A stretch of DNA of 64,000 nt from Nepenthes gracilis (GCA_033239525.1 BSYO01000005.1:28179341-28243340); one strand, 5' to 3'. Positions 10,168 to 23,700 are shown, counted from the first letter of the stretch. Program-made: numbers and translations. Notes: generated from the sequence alone by a model not told the origin.

Positions 10168-13022
10168 AAATATCAATTATCTATTGTTGAAACATCTTCA
10201 ACCTATGTGTTTTTATTATTTCTCTATTATTGTATAATCTCATTGATATAAATAAATAAATAAGTAAAATATTACATTATAAACAATGCGTAGAGTTTTT
10301 CCAAATAGCAATTTAGATTCCAACGATGTCCATCATTCATGCCCCAAATCCCTATTCCGGTCAGCGAAGGGGAAAGAGGTTGCTACATTGAGTAGGGTTT
10401 GTTTTTTGGCTTTGTTTTTTTCTTTATAAAAAAAGAGATGAAGACTACCCTTTATTTTTAATTTAAAATTTTCCAGGGCTGTTATTTTATTAAAAGAAAT
10501 ATATTAATAAATTGTTATTTTAAAATTTTTTCATATTTTTGTATTAGATTTAATAAATATTAATATTTAAAAATCAAAAAAATTATTTTTATGATATTTT
10601 ATTTTAAAACTTTATTTATTAAATTTTAATTCAACGATTTATTGAGAACGAATAAGGATTGCTTTTCTTTTAACTGAAGCAGCCCAACTCACTTCCCATT
10701 TTGGTAACTGCGAACGAAATCAACTTTAATGTGATTATTGACTAGTCTTACATAATTTTACTTTTCCTTGAGACTGAACTTTTAGATCATATAATGGCTT
10801 TCTTTTTTCAACTTGGTGGATACAAGAAACAATGTTATTTTTCTGGCTAAGTTAGCTCACATTCCCAACAGGTGGCGTTTTTATATACACTTTATATATC
10901 ATTTATTAGAATTTCATATTCACTGTTATTTTTGAGAATAGCCAGCTAAATTTTCTGTCATAAGTATATACACCAACTGAAATAAAGTTTCTAAACTGCC
11001 GCTTGGAAGACGAATGGATCCCCAGTTCACAAGGTGGGGATCGATTTGCTGGGATAAATTACTTCACATTAGAGCTTCAAGCAGAGGGATCCCCAGCTCA
11101 ACTGGGAGGGTTGGGTTGTTGGGTGGAGGAGGGAGGCAGGACAGAAGGAAGTGGGGTTGTGGGGGGCGGCGGGAAGGTGAGCTTTTCGGCGAGGCATTAA
11201 TTGGTGTTTCTCTCTCAATTGATTTGGATGGAGATTATAGCTACCTCTTCTTCCTTTTTTATTTTGGTAAAATATGATTACCAAGCTATTAATAGAGCAG
11301 CAATATAAAAGAAATACGAAATGAAGATGTGTCCACTTTTTAGAGGCTTATAATATGGTTGTATTTAGTAAAGTTTAATAAATAAAATAGTTAAAAAAAT
11401 AGATGCAAGTATAAAATAAATTTCTCTAAGATTAATCCCTGAACATGCACAATGATGGTTATGATGTAACATCCATGTGAGTTGATGGTCCATATGGGTT
11501 CAGCATGAATTCAATATGTTTGATGTGATCCATCTAAGTTGGAGAATTATTAGGGCATGTGAATGAGTTAGGAAATTCTATATAAAGGAGAATTAATTAA
11601 GGGTTCAGCTATTTGGCTTTAGAAAAAAAGGAAGTAATATATTTTTTTGATATTTAAGTTATCAAGATTATAAATAAAAGTATGATGAAAAATATAAAAA
11701 GAAATGTCCATATTTTCATTTTATTTTGTATTTTTATTTTATTTTACTTTATTCCTAAGTGATGTTTCTTTTTCATTTACTTATATTTTTGGATTAAAAT
11801 ATGTGATTTTGAATAAGCCCCATGCATACTCATAAATAGATGATGCATAGCTCTATTTTAAGTCTTTTCCGATCCAAATACTATACATATGATTCTTAGA
11901 TATTGTGCCAGTATAAACGGAATAATTTTTTTTATTGTCGTTGGTTTTAGTACTTATTTATTTGTATCCTATATGCTTTTACTTTATTTCCAATAAGAAA
12001 TAAAAAAAATAAAAATAAATAAAATAAAAAGAGCTGCATTTGCTCCTGCATGTCTTATTCAATTGGACTGGACAACATTTAACTACTAAAATACAGATAT
12101 AGTTGCTGTCATAGTGTGAACTTCTCATAGTGCAACTGCCATTCAAGAAAGTCATATATATATATTAGCAATGTAAAGAAAAGAATGTGTGTGAAACATG
12201 TCTTATTACGGTTTGCGCTTATCTCATAATTTATTTATTGAATAAATCAGCATATTATGTGCGTGGGCTTCTCACACAGTTTACCAGTAAAAGAAATCAA
12301 TACTCTCTAATCACACAAGAATATAACACCACAGGCATAAGAGAAGAACATCCCTGGTAAGATAGCCAATGCAACTAGGGAGAACGCCCAAAAAAATCTC
12401 TGATAAGAAGTCATTGTGACATGGTGGAGTGGACCTCCGCCCAAGTCAACCGTGCAAAAAGTGGCGAAGGACCTGCAAACCTTCTCTAAAATATTTCCAT
12501 ATGAGATGAGTTGTATGATTCCGGCGGTAGGGGTTCTCATAATCGAACACACAACTGTTGTGATTTTTTCCTGTACAATAAACTGTGATCGCAAGTGTAA
12601 ATTTTAATGAAGTATGCTTATGACTTTTTCTTTTCCATGTGATAAGAAGCCCTGATGCTTATTTAGAAGATCCAAATAATTTAAAAAATTATAAAAATTC
12701 AAACAATTAGAATCAACATTAATGATGAAATGTTAGTTTTTTTATCATTGATTTATCTCTATGTTCGATCTTCATGTGACAAGCTCTTGACATGGAAGAT
12801 TGGTTTTAGCCTAACACCATAAATATTCAATTGTATTATAGGTAACAGTGTACATTTGAAAATTTGAACGTTGGATGGGCTTTTCCACTGTATTACAGAA
12901 AAATACATCTGTCTAAAGTAGCCAAGATAGATGGAGGAGCAATAAATAAGACATCTAGATATCTACCTACCTAGCAGTGCCGTTCCAATATATGTAGTAT
13001 ACTCATAATCAAAAACCTTGCC
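10168..13022. other. AT-rich intergenic DNA upstream of GDSL gene 1
   Basis: This is mostly A/T-rich sequence without a recognisable gene. It holds a short G-rich patch at about 11080-11180 and a small open stretch at 12307-12594 (listed separately). The final 250 bp before 13023 should include the promoter of GDSL gene 1. No convincing TATA box can be assigned there beyond a weak AATATAT at about 12989. Confidence 0.5.
12307..12594 (-). CDS. Small hypothetical ORF, 95 aa
   Basis: This - strand frame is open from an ATG at 12594, and a second Met starts a 35-residue C-terminal part (MTSYQRFFWAFSLVALAIL and on) that looks like one membrane-spanning segment. It ends in GVIFLCD. I do not recognise a family. 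It could be a gene fragment or chance; its base composition is less AT-rich than the surrounding DNA. There is no support beyond the open frame and the hydrophobic tail. Confidence 0.15.
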   Translation of the reverse strand: MRSQFIVQEKITTVVCSIMRTPTAGIIQLISYGNILEKVCRSFATFCTVDLGGGPLHHVTMTSYQRFFWAFSLVALAILPGMFFSYACGVIFLCD

Positions 13023-13573
13023 ATGCAGAATATGCTGTCTCCTAAGTTCCTTCTCCCCTTCTTTCTACTTTCTGTAACTCACGGCGTTGGCTATGTCTCT
13101 TCAACGGAGCAACACAAGAGTTCTGCTCTTTTCGTGTTCGGAGATTCCACCGTTGATCCCGGCAACAACAACTACTTTCACACTCTAGATAGAAGCAATT
13201 TTCCACCCTATGGCACAGATTTCCCCAACCATATTCCCACCGGAAGATTCTCCAATGGCCGGCTTGCCACCGACTTCATAGGTAAGACAGCCATCTCGCT
13301 ATAAGCCATATATTACATACATATATAAATATATATTTGTGTATGTTAATTATGAAGCAATGTTAGGTGGATTATGAAATTATGAGCGTGATTTTTATTT
13401 GACTGGCTGTTGTGCTAAGTGCATGGTGGTATGATCTACTGCAGCTGCTTATCTGGGTATAAAGGATTTTGTCCCTCCTTATTTAGACCCGACACTTGGC
13501 TTGGAAGAACTTATCACCGGAGTCAGCTTCGCGTCCGCCGGTTCTGGTTATGACCCTCGCACATCATCAACGA

Positions 13574-13615
<42 letters not shown>

Positions 13616-16600
13616 TGCATATTCAAAACTCCCTTTCCTTGCATATAACGTACCAAAATATGCTAAAATAATGCAAATCGGTGCAATTGATAGGGCTAAA
13701 TTGAAAAATGTGCACAGTTTAAGTTTCCGTCAAATTTTGGTATGTTAAAATAAAATTTTTAAATTTAGTATTTATTTAAAATTAAAAATACATATTTATA
13801 AAAAAATTTATAATCTAAGTCAAACCTAATTAATTATTTTTTCATGTCATTGTTTTTAACCTAAAAAATTAATTGGATATAGTTTTAAATTATATTTACT
13901 TATTATATTAATATATATTAATTAAATTTTACAAAATTATGGAATAATTAGACAGTTTGATTTAATTAAATCTAGCTAATGATTGACGCAGTTTTTGACT
14001 GGAAAACAGCTGCTCCCGTGTTTTATTATCCAGGGTAAATGATGGCCACCCACTGAAAATATAAATAACATAAAAAATTTCTAAAATAACAAAAAGAATT
14101 AAAAAAACTACACTTAATCATTTGATTTGAGGAATAAAATCAACTCCCGACCTTTGAAATGTATATATATATATTTGTATATGGGGTAGTAATATTGATG
14201 CGTTATTAGGTTCGAATTTTTATGTGATTGGAGAGCTTTTACATCTTTGGGTCATTGCGAGTTCGAATAGGTCTGATCTCTGTATCTCTCAACTTAGACT
14301 CTACGTACCACATATTACAAATAGGAGGTCAGAAGACGGTAAAAATTATTTTCATCGTTAATCCTCCGATGCTCAAATTAGAAATCTTTCCCAATGAATA
14401 GAAAGATACGAGCGTGAAGGTAAACATGACTTAAGGTGTATAGATGCTCGAATGCAAGAGATGCGTGAGAGAATTAGGGGAGGCTTAGGCTCTTTTAGAA
14501 CACTTCGGAGAGTGGCTTATTAAGATTGTTGGACTAGAGCGGCGGGTTCAAAGGGAAGAGAGTTGGTTCTTTCTCTTCGCGTTTTAGTTCGAAGCTTAGC
14601 GTATGATAGCTTTGAGGAGCCTCACATAATTTGAGATGCGGGATCCCTTTCTCCATTGTAGGAGAAAGTATTTGTAAGCTCCATGGAGGAGATTTTGGGC
14701 GTGGGAATCTGTGACAAGTGTCTTGTCTAGGTTCGCCGGCTGCTGAGCACTAGTAATAGTTAGTGGTGTCAATTGCCGCTTTGTAGTGGCAAGAGGACCA
14801 TTGTCGAGCATGGTCATCATGGGCCTGGTTGACTTTTGCTGGGATTAGTTGAGCAATTGCATGATAGCGGGTGCCTCGGCCTGTCAAAATTGACCTTATT
14901 CGCTATTGGTTAGTATTTTCTGAGCCAACGCCTTCTACGTTACCGGCCTGCAACCGTCTAGGAGAGGAGTGCAAACGGGTGGTGATTGTGCGTGCATTAG
15001 GAAATGTCTAGTCAGCATTGGGACTGCCTGCTTGGTCCACGATCCTTTTTGCGATAGCAGGCCTCGCTCGAAATCTCCTAAGCCCTATCGGTTGGCAGGG
15101 CCTGCCTACCGGTTGAGCCTCGCTGAGGTCAACCCATATTTATACTGAACCCATCAAATATATAAGATGGATACCATATATTAAACATATGGATTAAACA
15201 ACTTTTTTACATAAATACTCTATATTAATAAATTATTTACATATTAATATTATAAAATTTAAAATATTTTATATTTTTAAATTTTTTTAATGTAAATATA
15301 AAATTTAAAATAAAAATATTTTAAATTAAAAAATAATCCATGGATGGACTCAACCAGCTTGGTTTGGATCATGGGCAAGCACATTTACAGTTTTCGACTT
15401 AGATGATCAAGTCATATTTGACATGACCTGACTTAGTAACTATTATTTTTTTACTTAAATAAGGTCACTCAAATTTTATTTTAATTAGGTCCACTTTAAT
15501 CTTTTTCTTTTTCCTATTTTCATTCAATTATAAAACAAGACTAAGAAGAGATTTAACGACCAAAAAATTAAAAAAAAAAAAAAGAGAAGAAAAAGAAAAA
15601 CTTCTGCTGATTATGTTAAAATTTCCTACGCATGTTTTATCTATTACTAATCCTTGATCAAAACCTATATACAACGTACGGCACCACCTTAGCTCTTTAC
15701 CTGTCCTCTTTATACAAAAATATATCAAGTATTTCCTTATTTTATCAATAAAATTAAAATATCATCTCACATAAGATTTACTTTATGAACTTAATCTACC
15801 CCTCCATACTCACCTTCAATAAGGCACGCTGCAAAGATAAAATAATGACAATGAAACTTCTATCAGTCATAATAAAATGAGTGCCCCGAATTAGAGCTCG
15901 AGATAATTAATTCTATATAGTTTTAAAATTAAATATATCATCTGACCCATAACATTTATTAGAGGTTCGAATCCATGTGTGTTGATCTTAAAGCTAATAA
16001 AAATGGTTAAGCCAATTTAAATCATTTTGAGGATGCAATTGTTTACCGATCGATTAAGTGTAACGTTGCATGATGACTTATTTTAGGGGGCAAGTGACGT
16101 GTGGAGGCAACTGCGATACTTTGAAGAGTATAAAACTAGACTTGAACGATTGATTGGGAAAAAGAGAACACAAGATACAATTGTAAAGGCTATTTTTGTG
16201 GTCAGTGCAGGCACAAATGATCTCAGTGGCAACTTTGCCTTACCGTCTCCTACGCATACTACCACTGTCTCAACTTATCAGCATCTGTTGCTAAATTATT
16301 GCAGACGGTTCATACAGGTTTCGTTCTAAAACTCTGCTACCTCTCCCACTCCTTATAGTAAAATTATACCATATATTTGAAGTATCATTTTTGTTTATCA
16401 TTTCATCAACTATAAAAAATAAATGGGCTAATTAAAGAAATTTGTGTTGGATTTGTTTAGTCATTAAGACAAAGCCAACTAAATAACTTTAATAGTTTTT
16501 TCCTATTATGAAAAGACATGCCATTTTTATATTAATTCTCTCTAGAAATATCGCCTCTATTTCATGGGTTCTATTATTTCGAAAAGCTTGGCAGGATGGT

Positions 16601-18745
16601 TTAATGGTGTGGGTCAAGGGGCAAGGATGGCAGCGCCTTAATTGACATGGTGATTTTTATGCAATGGCCCTTCAACGTCCGGCTATCACAAGGGCTGTCG
16701 CGTATTGCTTTAGAAACTTAGAAAATGCTCTTTGCAAAACATTCATTTAACAAAAATTTCAACTATTTGATTACACTCTCAATATTGATATTTTTTTAAA
16801 AAAATATATGTTAAGGTTAAAGATATGGCCCCATTTGACGTGAATATCAATCAATGTTAAAAGCTGCCATTATTATTATTATTATTATTATTATTCCCTA
16901 TTTTTTAATGCAAAACAAATTGTACACTTTTTTTTTTTTTCGTTTTACCAATATAGTGCTGACATTTACGGACGGCATGATATAGGTAAAGAGATTTATT
17001 GATGAAAATGGTAGCAAAGAAATTGAGGGGTCTACTCTCCTATGGATGTAAAGTTCAGTCCACCTTATAATCTTAATTAATTATTTAAAATATATAATTA
17101 TAATTTAGTTATTTTTTAAAAAAAAAATTAATTATAATTTTTATTTTAATATAATTAAATCACGATAATTAATTTAAAAGTTGACAATTAGGATTAAAAG
17201 GTTAAAAGACTCTATATCTATTAGAGATATAACCTCTCGGATGCAATTTTTAATATAAAATTACTACCAATTGAAAAGTGTGATATTTAAAATATAGAGG
17301 ATGCCTAATATAACTAAAATCTAATATATCTAATGATTATATATTTTTAATAATTTATTAATATCATAAAATAATATGATGCGGTCTATGTTACATAATT
17401 TCTAGAGACAAAATAATCATTTGCTTCCATCATTTAATGGAGCCGTTGAACAAAGAACTACTATATACAACTTTAATTTGAATGATACAGCCCATCAAAC
17501 TTTACTGTCTGAGCTAGGGCTTTGAATAAGTTGGTTGCAGTTTCAGAATCAATTAATGCACCGATCGAGGCTTACAACACAATTATTATCAACTTCTATT
17601 CCTCCTTTTTTTTTTTTCCCCTATTTTTCCTTTCCCTTGTATGATATTTTATATACTAAAAATTAACATACAATTTTTATATAAAAAAAATTCAAGGTAA
17701 AAATGCATGGGATTTATTATAACTTCTTGAACGATTATATAACCAGGAGTTTAAATCGTATGTATGTGGGGTATGGTATGTAGGGTTTAGTGGAGCAAGG
17801 AGCACGAAAGATTGCCATCGTCAACGTGCCTCCGATTGGCTGCGTACCGAGCATCATCACAGTTAATTCTGCTCTGAGTATTCCCGTCCTCCAACATCGT
17901 CGTCGTCCATGCATTGATTCTCTCTCATCAATTGCTCGACAATACAACCAAATGCTCCAGGCTGAATTGAAGGCCTTGCAATCTAGCTTCAAAGAAAATT
18001 GCACTCTTGCCTATGCCGACATATACACGCCCTTGGATGGATATATCCGACGTCCATATGAATATGGTTGGTCTGCCCTTTTCTTAATACCCTCTTAATT
18101 TATACACGATATCATAATTGGAGAATCCATAAGTAAATTTTAATTCTCTCTAAAATAAGCAAAATTGATTTAACTTAAAAAAAAAAGTTAAAAAAATATT
18201 CATGTATTATTTGATAAACAGTTAAGATTGAGATAAATAAAGATATTTTTAATTCTATGAATCTAATCTAATATTTTTCGTAATCCTAAACATATATAGA
18301 ATTTATAATTCATGGTCAATATCACAAATGACTCACCTGTTGCCAGCAATATTTTAATTTCATACATGTCATGCTTGTGAGAACGATCCTGTTCGATTAA
18401 AATAACTTATAACTATACAAATAAAAATATTACTCATTTTTTAATTAACGTTACGATTTGGCATATGATTTCCTCTGCATACATGATATATTTACACGTG
18501 TAACATAATTTAGTTAAAAATAACTAATGTGGTGTTATGGTGATAACGCAGGGTTCGAAGTAGTCGACAGAGGGTGTTGTGGGTCCGGTTTACTTGAACA
18601 ATCGTACTCATGCAATCCATTCTCATTAGTATGCCACGAAAGGTCCAAATATGTTTTCTGGGATGCAACACACCCCACCGAAACTGCCTATAACTTGTTA
18701 TTCCAAGCCCTTCGTCCCGTGATTGATTATCTAGTCAATAATTAA
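13023..18745 (+). CDS. GDSL esterase/lipase, gene 1 (five exons, 365 aa)
   Basis: Exons are 13023-13281, 13445-13575, 16087-16317, 17784-18066 and 18552-18745. They join in frame to 1098 nt (365 residues plus stop), a normal length for the plant GDSL family. Residues 1 to about 26 look like a signal peptide ([14 protein letters not shown]), so the product is probably secreted. Block I is [14 protein letters not shown] with the nucleophile at Ser42. Other blocks are [13 protein letters not shown] (112-124), [10 protein letters not shown] with Asn174, and [10 protein letters not shown] with Asp339 and His342, so all catalytic positions are present. The enzyme hydrolyses esters or lipids; its substrate cannot be told. 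From memory it resembles the Arabidopsis At5g45960 type. Intron 2 (2.5 kb) contains a solo LTR, and its donor lies in a (CT)n run. Gene 2 at 27138 is its tandem paralogue. Confidence 0.93.
13577..13612 (+). repeat. (TC)18 microsatellite at the exon 2 splice donor
   Basis: Thirty-six bases of pure TC repeat begin one base after the start of intron 2 of GDSL gene 1. The donor therefore reads AAT|GTCTCT instead of a GTAAGT-like sequence. Gene 2 has GTAATATG at the same place, so the expansion replaced a better donor. Confidence 0.9.
14196..15156 (-). mobile_element. Solo LTR of the Tat family in GDSL gene 1 intron 2
   Basis: The + strand begins TGATGCG and ends ACCCATCA, matching the ends of the LTR at 9210-10162. 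An internal block (GAGGTCAGAAGACGG, then a CTCCGATGCTCAA stretch) matches GAGGTCAGGTGACGACGG and CTCCGATACTCAA of that LTR. The 961-bp unit is flanked by the 5-bp direct repeat AATAT (14191-14195 and 15157-15161). No internal element sequence is present, so it is a solo LTR left by recombination between two LTRs. It lies antisense to the host gene. Confidence 0.88.
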
Positions 18746-18747
18746 AC

Positions 18748-18781
18748 AATAAAAAAAAATCTTATGTAATCTTATAATAAA
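18748..18781 (+). terminator. Polyadenylation signals of GDSL gene 1
   Basis: AATAAA hexamers occur at 18748-18753, just after the stop codon, and at 18776-18781. The second is at a more usual distance from the coding end. Plant signals are loose, so the actual cleavage site is not determined. Confidence 0.45.
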
Positions 18782-19430
18782 TCAAAAGTATTATGTTTAG
18801 GATATGTACAATCTTAATGTCTATCAACTATGTCTTGCATGAATTATTTTTCCAATATTCACTATTGATTTACATCCTACACATCAATCGTCTTATAAAA
18901 TTATCGGTGTCTTGCTGTTCGTCTTTTAGATAAAAAAAAAAGCTGTTTTTGTGGGTAATATTATGTGGCTCTAATTGTTGGTTGTACTTCAATTTGAGGA
19001 TTCATATTGTGGATGGGAACGGAATGGGACATGACAAATGTTTTTTTTTTTTTTTAGTTACAATTTGCAAGAGCAGGAGATCGAGACGTGAAATCAATAT
19101 TCAAAATGGATGTGGATAGAGACCGGTAGCCCTATTTAAAATTATAAATTTAGATTACGTCCATTTTTTAATTTTAGAAATTACTAAAGAAATTATGTTA
19201 CTTATACTATCTATCCATATATATATTTATTTATTTATATTTGAAATATTACTAACAAATATTTGAAAAGATAAATATAAATCAAGTATAAATTATATAT
19301 GTCTCAAAAAAAAAAAAAGTTTTACTTGAATATATATAAAAAAAAATAGTACAAAAATTTTTGTTTTCAAATGTATATGCCGAGAGAAATGGGTAGCCCT
19401 TAATTACTATAATTTTGTCACTTAACAATA
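18782..19430. other. Intergenic, AT-rich, nothing recognised
   Basis: This is the 3' flank of GDSL gene 1, with short poly-A and poly-T runs and low-complexity AT sequence. No open frame or repeat of note was found. Confidence 0.5.
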
Positions 19431-19439
19431 TAAAAAAAT

Positions 19440-21560
19440 AAATTATACAAATATTTAATATCCGTAAAGGAGATTTACCTTTAGATATTACAAATATATA
19501 TTGACAATTCTATTCATCCAAGATTATCAATATATGCAACAAATGAAATATTGAAATAAATTATTGCGTAATATGGTGATGAAAAAATCTCAAAAACTAA
19601 TCAATTATTAAATAAAATCCTTTAAACTTTTCAAAATAATTAAAATAAATTCACTATAAAAAAACTTACAAATTAAGCGGTATAAATATGTTAATCTTAG
19701 TGACTTACTCTAAGAAGTAATTCCAACCAAAGAATTCTAGTGATTTACTTTCTATCAATGGACTCTTACAACTTCTAATTTTCTCTTTGGCTATTTTAAT
19801 GTCTTGGAAAAAGCTAACATTTGTAAAATTTTAATATCTAAGCCACCAATAAAATTTCGAACAATTACAAGATGGAACAAAGCTTAATGGTTGAAATATG
19901 ATTTCCTGATGAGAAAACTTTGCCTTTTGGTTTACAAGCAATGAAGGAGGTTTTATATTTTTCTCTTCAATTTTCTAACTCTTATTTTTTTCTTTTTTTC
20001 CTGTAGGTCATAACTAAGTTACAAAAAATAATTTATTTATAATTAAGTAGACGATACTGGATGCGGATGTGACTAAAGACACTATAACAATGACAAGTAG
20101 GTATCAATCTAATAAAACTAGAAGGCATAAGTATTCAATCGGGTTTGATGATATGGTAACTCCGTGTGATCTCTATACCGTTTGGGAGAACATTTCATTC
20201 CTTACGACATCTAGCAAATGTGGGGATAGCTTTCTTAGTGGATAAGGCCTTTATTGTGTAAGTTTTAGATTAACTAATAGGAGGAGTTTCCTTAAGCTTC
20301 TTTTTTTAATGGATTAAACTATCGACCTCATCTTCAGCAATAATCTTTGTGGCCAGAACAAAAATGATTTTCACGAGATAGATTATTTATGAATTAGTTT
20401 TGTAAAAAATTAAGCCATTTTTATAACCAACTATCTTACCTAAAATAGACATTTGGTCAAAATTTATTTGTATTTTCTTCAAACTTGATCAATAGAGCCT
20501 CAGATCTTTTGAGTTTGATTTTGAGGTACTTTATCTTGTCTCCAAGTGTAATATTTTCACTACACAAGATTTTAAATGCCTCTTTAATTGATAAATTGAT
20601 TTGTTACTTTTCTTTTAACGAAGAAACAATTCATATATTTTGAAAGATCTCACACCAACTCTTTAATTTTTATCTTATTAATATCCTTAATCTCCTCAAT
20701 AATCATAACATTTGGTTAAAACAGCTTGGATTGGGACTTTAGAATTTTTTGGACAATGTTTTTCAACAATTTTTTTCTAGGTTAAACAATGTTAATATAT
20801 TATTTCATTTGGTATGGAACTTATCAAATATTTTATCATTTTTCATTCTTAATTATCCAAATTTAGTGGCTAGTATTTGGAATTTTGAGTTTTTAATTAT
20901 TTTAGTTTCTTTATATATGATTGGCAAAATATCCCAAGTTTTCATTACAATTTCATACGTAAATACTCGTTTAAACTCATTAGGCATGACTGCCACAAAA
21001 ATAGCATGGATATCTTTATTATTCTAATTGCTGTTGTTAAACTCATCGTTAGACCACAGGCTGGGTCTTTAGGAAATGTAACCCCATTTTCAATCAAAGT
21101 GGAAATTGTTTGTCCTCGCTCCACACAAAGCTGATGCATTTGTGCAACGAATTTGGACACGCATACTTGTGAACCTTCTAATATGTATGATTGTTTCTAT
21201 CAGATTACAGTAGAATGACAAACAGTGACTTATAGCTATCTAGACAAAAGAGTCAAGGATAGGGATAAATTCTGATATCAGTTCAGAAAAATGGACAGTC
21301 TTTAACAATTATAGTTTTAATTTATAATGATACAAAATAACAAATTGTGCAATATTAAAAGATTTAACTCTAGATCTTATGGGAATATATTGACAATCTT
21401 ATTCATCTAATATTACGAACATATGAAATAAACAAAATATAGAAATAGGTCAACACATGGTATGGTATGGGGATAAAAGAAAATCTTAAGAATTAATTAG
21501 TTTTTAGTAAAATCTTTTAAGCATCTAAATCAGTCAAAATAAATCCATAATGATTAAAAA
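19440..21560 (-). mobile_element. Relic of a short Ty1/copia element between degenerate direct repeats
   Basis: Two diverged direct repeats of roughly 180-200 bp lie at about 19485-19670 and 21370-21560. Each carries an ATATTGACAATTCTATTCATC-like core followed by matching AAATCTYAARAAYTAATYA and ATAAATYCA segments. Between them is a - strand gag relic. The arrangement suggests LTRs of a small or internally deleted copia element. The ends are too decayed to define TG/CA termini or a target duplication. Confidence 0.5.
20340..21080 (-). pseudogene. Copia gag (UBN2-type) relic
   Basis: Read on the - strand with many stops, the segment gives HAIFVAVMPNEFKRVFTYE, MKTWDILPIIYKETKIIKNS, KFQILATKF, then KLKSWCEIFQNI and LCSENITLGDKIKYLKIKL. 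This is the recognisable course of the gag-polypeptide (UBN2/DUF4219) family found in plant copia elements. Each catalogue motif is present but stops and frame changes make it non-functional. Open stretches on the + strand here are shadows. Confidence 0.65.
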
Positions 21561-23700
21561 AATTATTTATTTATAAATGAGATTGACAATAAAAGCAAAA
21601 TAATGTGAAATAATGAAATTTATATACTGTGTTCAAATACTGACTCAAATGTTAACTTGTATGTTTACGTGTGATTCATGAATAGGTCATTCTCGGAGCT
21701 GCTGTTATTTGCATATAAATAATTTTCATTCGTAAATCTATTAAAAAATATGCGTGAGCACCCTTTTGTTGTCCCCTATGCATGGCACTATTTTTTAATT
21801 GTGTATGTGCATCTTTTATGCATCAGATTCTTGAAATCTTTGAATAGTTTATGTTGAATTTTGATTAGATACAATTATTAAATAAAAAGGCTTAAATATA
21901 ACTTAGTTAAGACTAAATTCTGTGGCAAAATAAGTCTATAAAATAGACCTAATGATTATAAAGAAGGAAAACTGCTATCCCAAATTAATATGATATATTT
22001 TTGACAAAATGTAAAACATGCTCTTATAGAGGTGTTTATGAGACTATCAAAGGGTTGAGCTAGCCATTTTCTGACCTGACCTAGCTCGGCTTCTTAGGCT
22101 GTGTCAACCTTATTCAAATTTCATTGCTAAATACCCCAACTTCAATATTTGGGCAAGAATATTTGGTATTGTACTTCATTTATTCTACATTTGTTAGTCT
22201 TATTTTAATCTGATTTCATCAATTGTGTATCCAAACCTTTAAAATTGGAACTTCGAAGTACAATTTGAAAAAAAAAAAAAGGAAGTTATTTATTGTTTTT
22301 GACATAAACAAGCAACAGAAGAGAGAGGAGCAAAAAGATTCAATGAATGGAAAAAAAATTGTCTGACAACAAAAACTGACAGTATTTTTGTTTATTTATT
22401 TGTGCAAAACAAAGATATGATGGTTGTCTATACATATAAAATAAGTAATCGATTTGTGTTGGTTGCTTGGCAACTTAAAAAGAAAATTACCATTTTGTTA
22501 TTTTTAAAATTATGGAATTTTACCTTGAATTCGTTTTAGTTTTTCTATAAATTTCGTATTGATATAATTCATGCTCCATTACGGCCCTCGGATAAGAGCA
22601 AACCCCAACTATACAAAAACTGTGCCATCAGATAAGAACACAGTATAACACATAATTCCACTTATAATATATCCAATTTTATGTAATTTTAGTTCATCAC
22701 TACACATTTTATAATTTGTTTTACATAATATCAATCAAGTCTAAACTTTCTTAAAAGCTTCCCCACCATATTAACTCCCGTTCCCTTCTCTCCCTCCATC
22801 ACCACCTCCATTGGAACAATGAGTCCGTGTTTAAATCAAGAAGGCGAAATCTCAAACAATCATAATATTTTGTGTGTATAATTTGTTTTATCCCATCGAA
22901 TGTGCTCGACCTTAATGGAGAAAAAATTAAATAATTCAAATGAAAACAATTAAAGATCTTGATGGGTGAACAAAAAATAAAATATGGCAATTAAACTTTG
23001 ATTCGATAAGATAAAGCCTAAAAATGAGCTCAAAATAAGTGGGCTAAATAAGAACTCTTGCCTATATTATTTAACCAATAAAAAAGTTTTACATATACGG
23101 TTCAATCAGAAAGTTTTAGGTGCCAGTCCAATAATAAGAGTTTACTTTATTGTTAATAATTATCTGCTACTTTACTATTAATATTTTCCTTCACTATTAA
23201 GAATTTTTCAATCCATTTTTATTTAAGAATGGGTTAGAAGTTAGAGAAAAAGATAAAGCGGAGAGAAGCCAAACCAAGACGGGGAAGGGAGAGAGCCGAG
23301 CATTGCACTATTGTTAGACTCACAATTGCGACACCAACAACCCGGCCAGGTGACCACTGTCCCCATGCCTAACTCCTCAACGGTGACCAGCTACCCACTT
23401 GAGCTCATGCAGGCTTGCCATTGCCATAAATTTTTAGTTAGATTTATTATATATTTGATTTAAATTTAATTTTAGTTGAATTTAATTTAGAATAATGATG
23501 GATATAATAAATATTATGAAGTTTGAACGCTCCATTTAATTTTTTTTCTTTTTCCCATTTCGGGTTTTTCTAACTAATTAAAAAAATGAGAGTGTTAAAA
23601 TTTTTATATCTAATCCAAAAATTTGATAATTAATTTTTAAATTATTATTTTTATTATTAAAATAATTAAATAATAAAATAATAATTTTTACTGATAAACA
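21561..23700. other. Intergenic, AT-rich, nothing recognised
   Basis: The sequence is low-complexity and AT-rich. A slightly GC-richer patch at 23250-23420 has no frame that can be assigned to a family. Confidence 0.5.
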
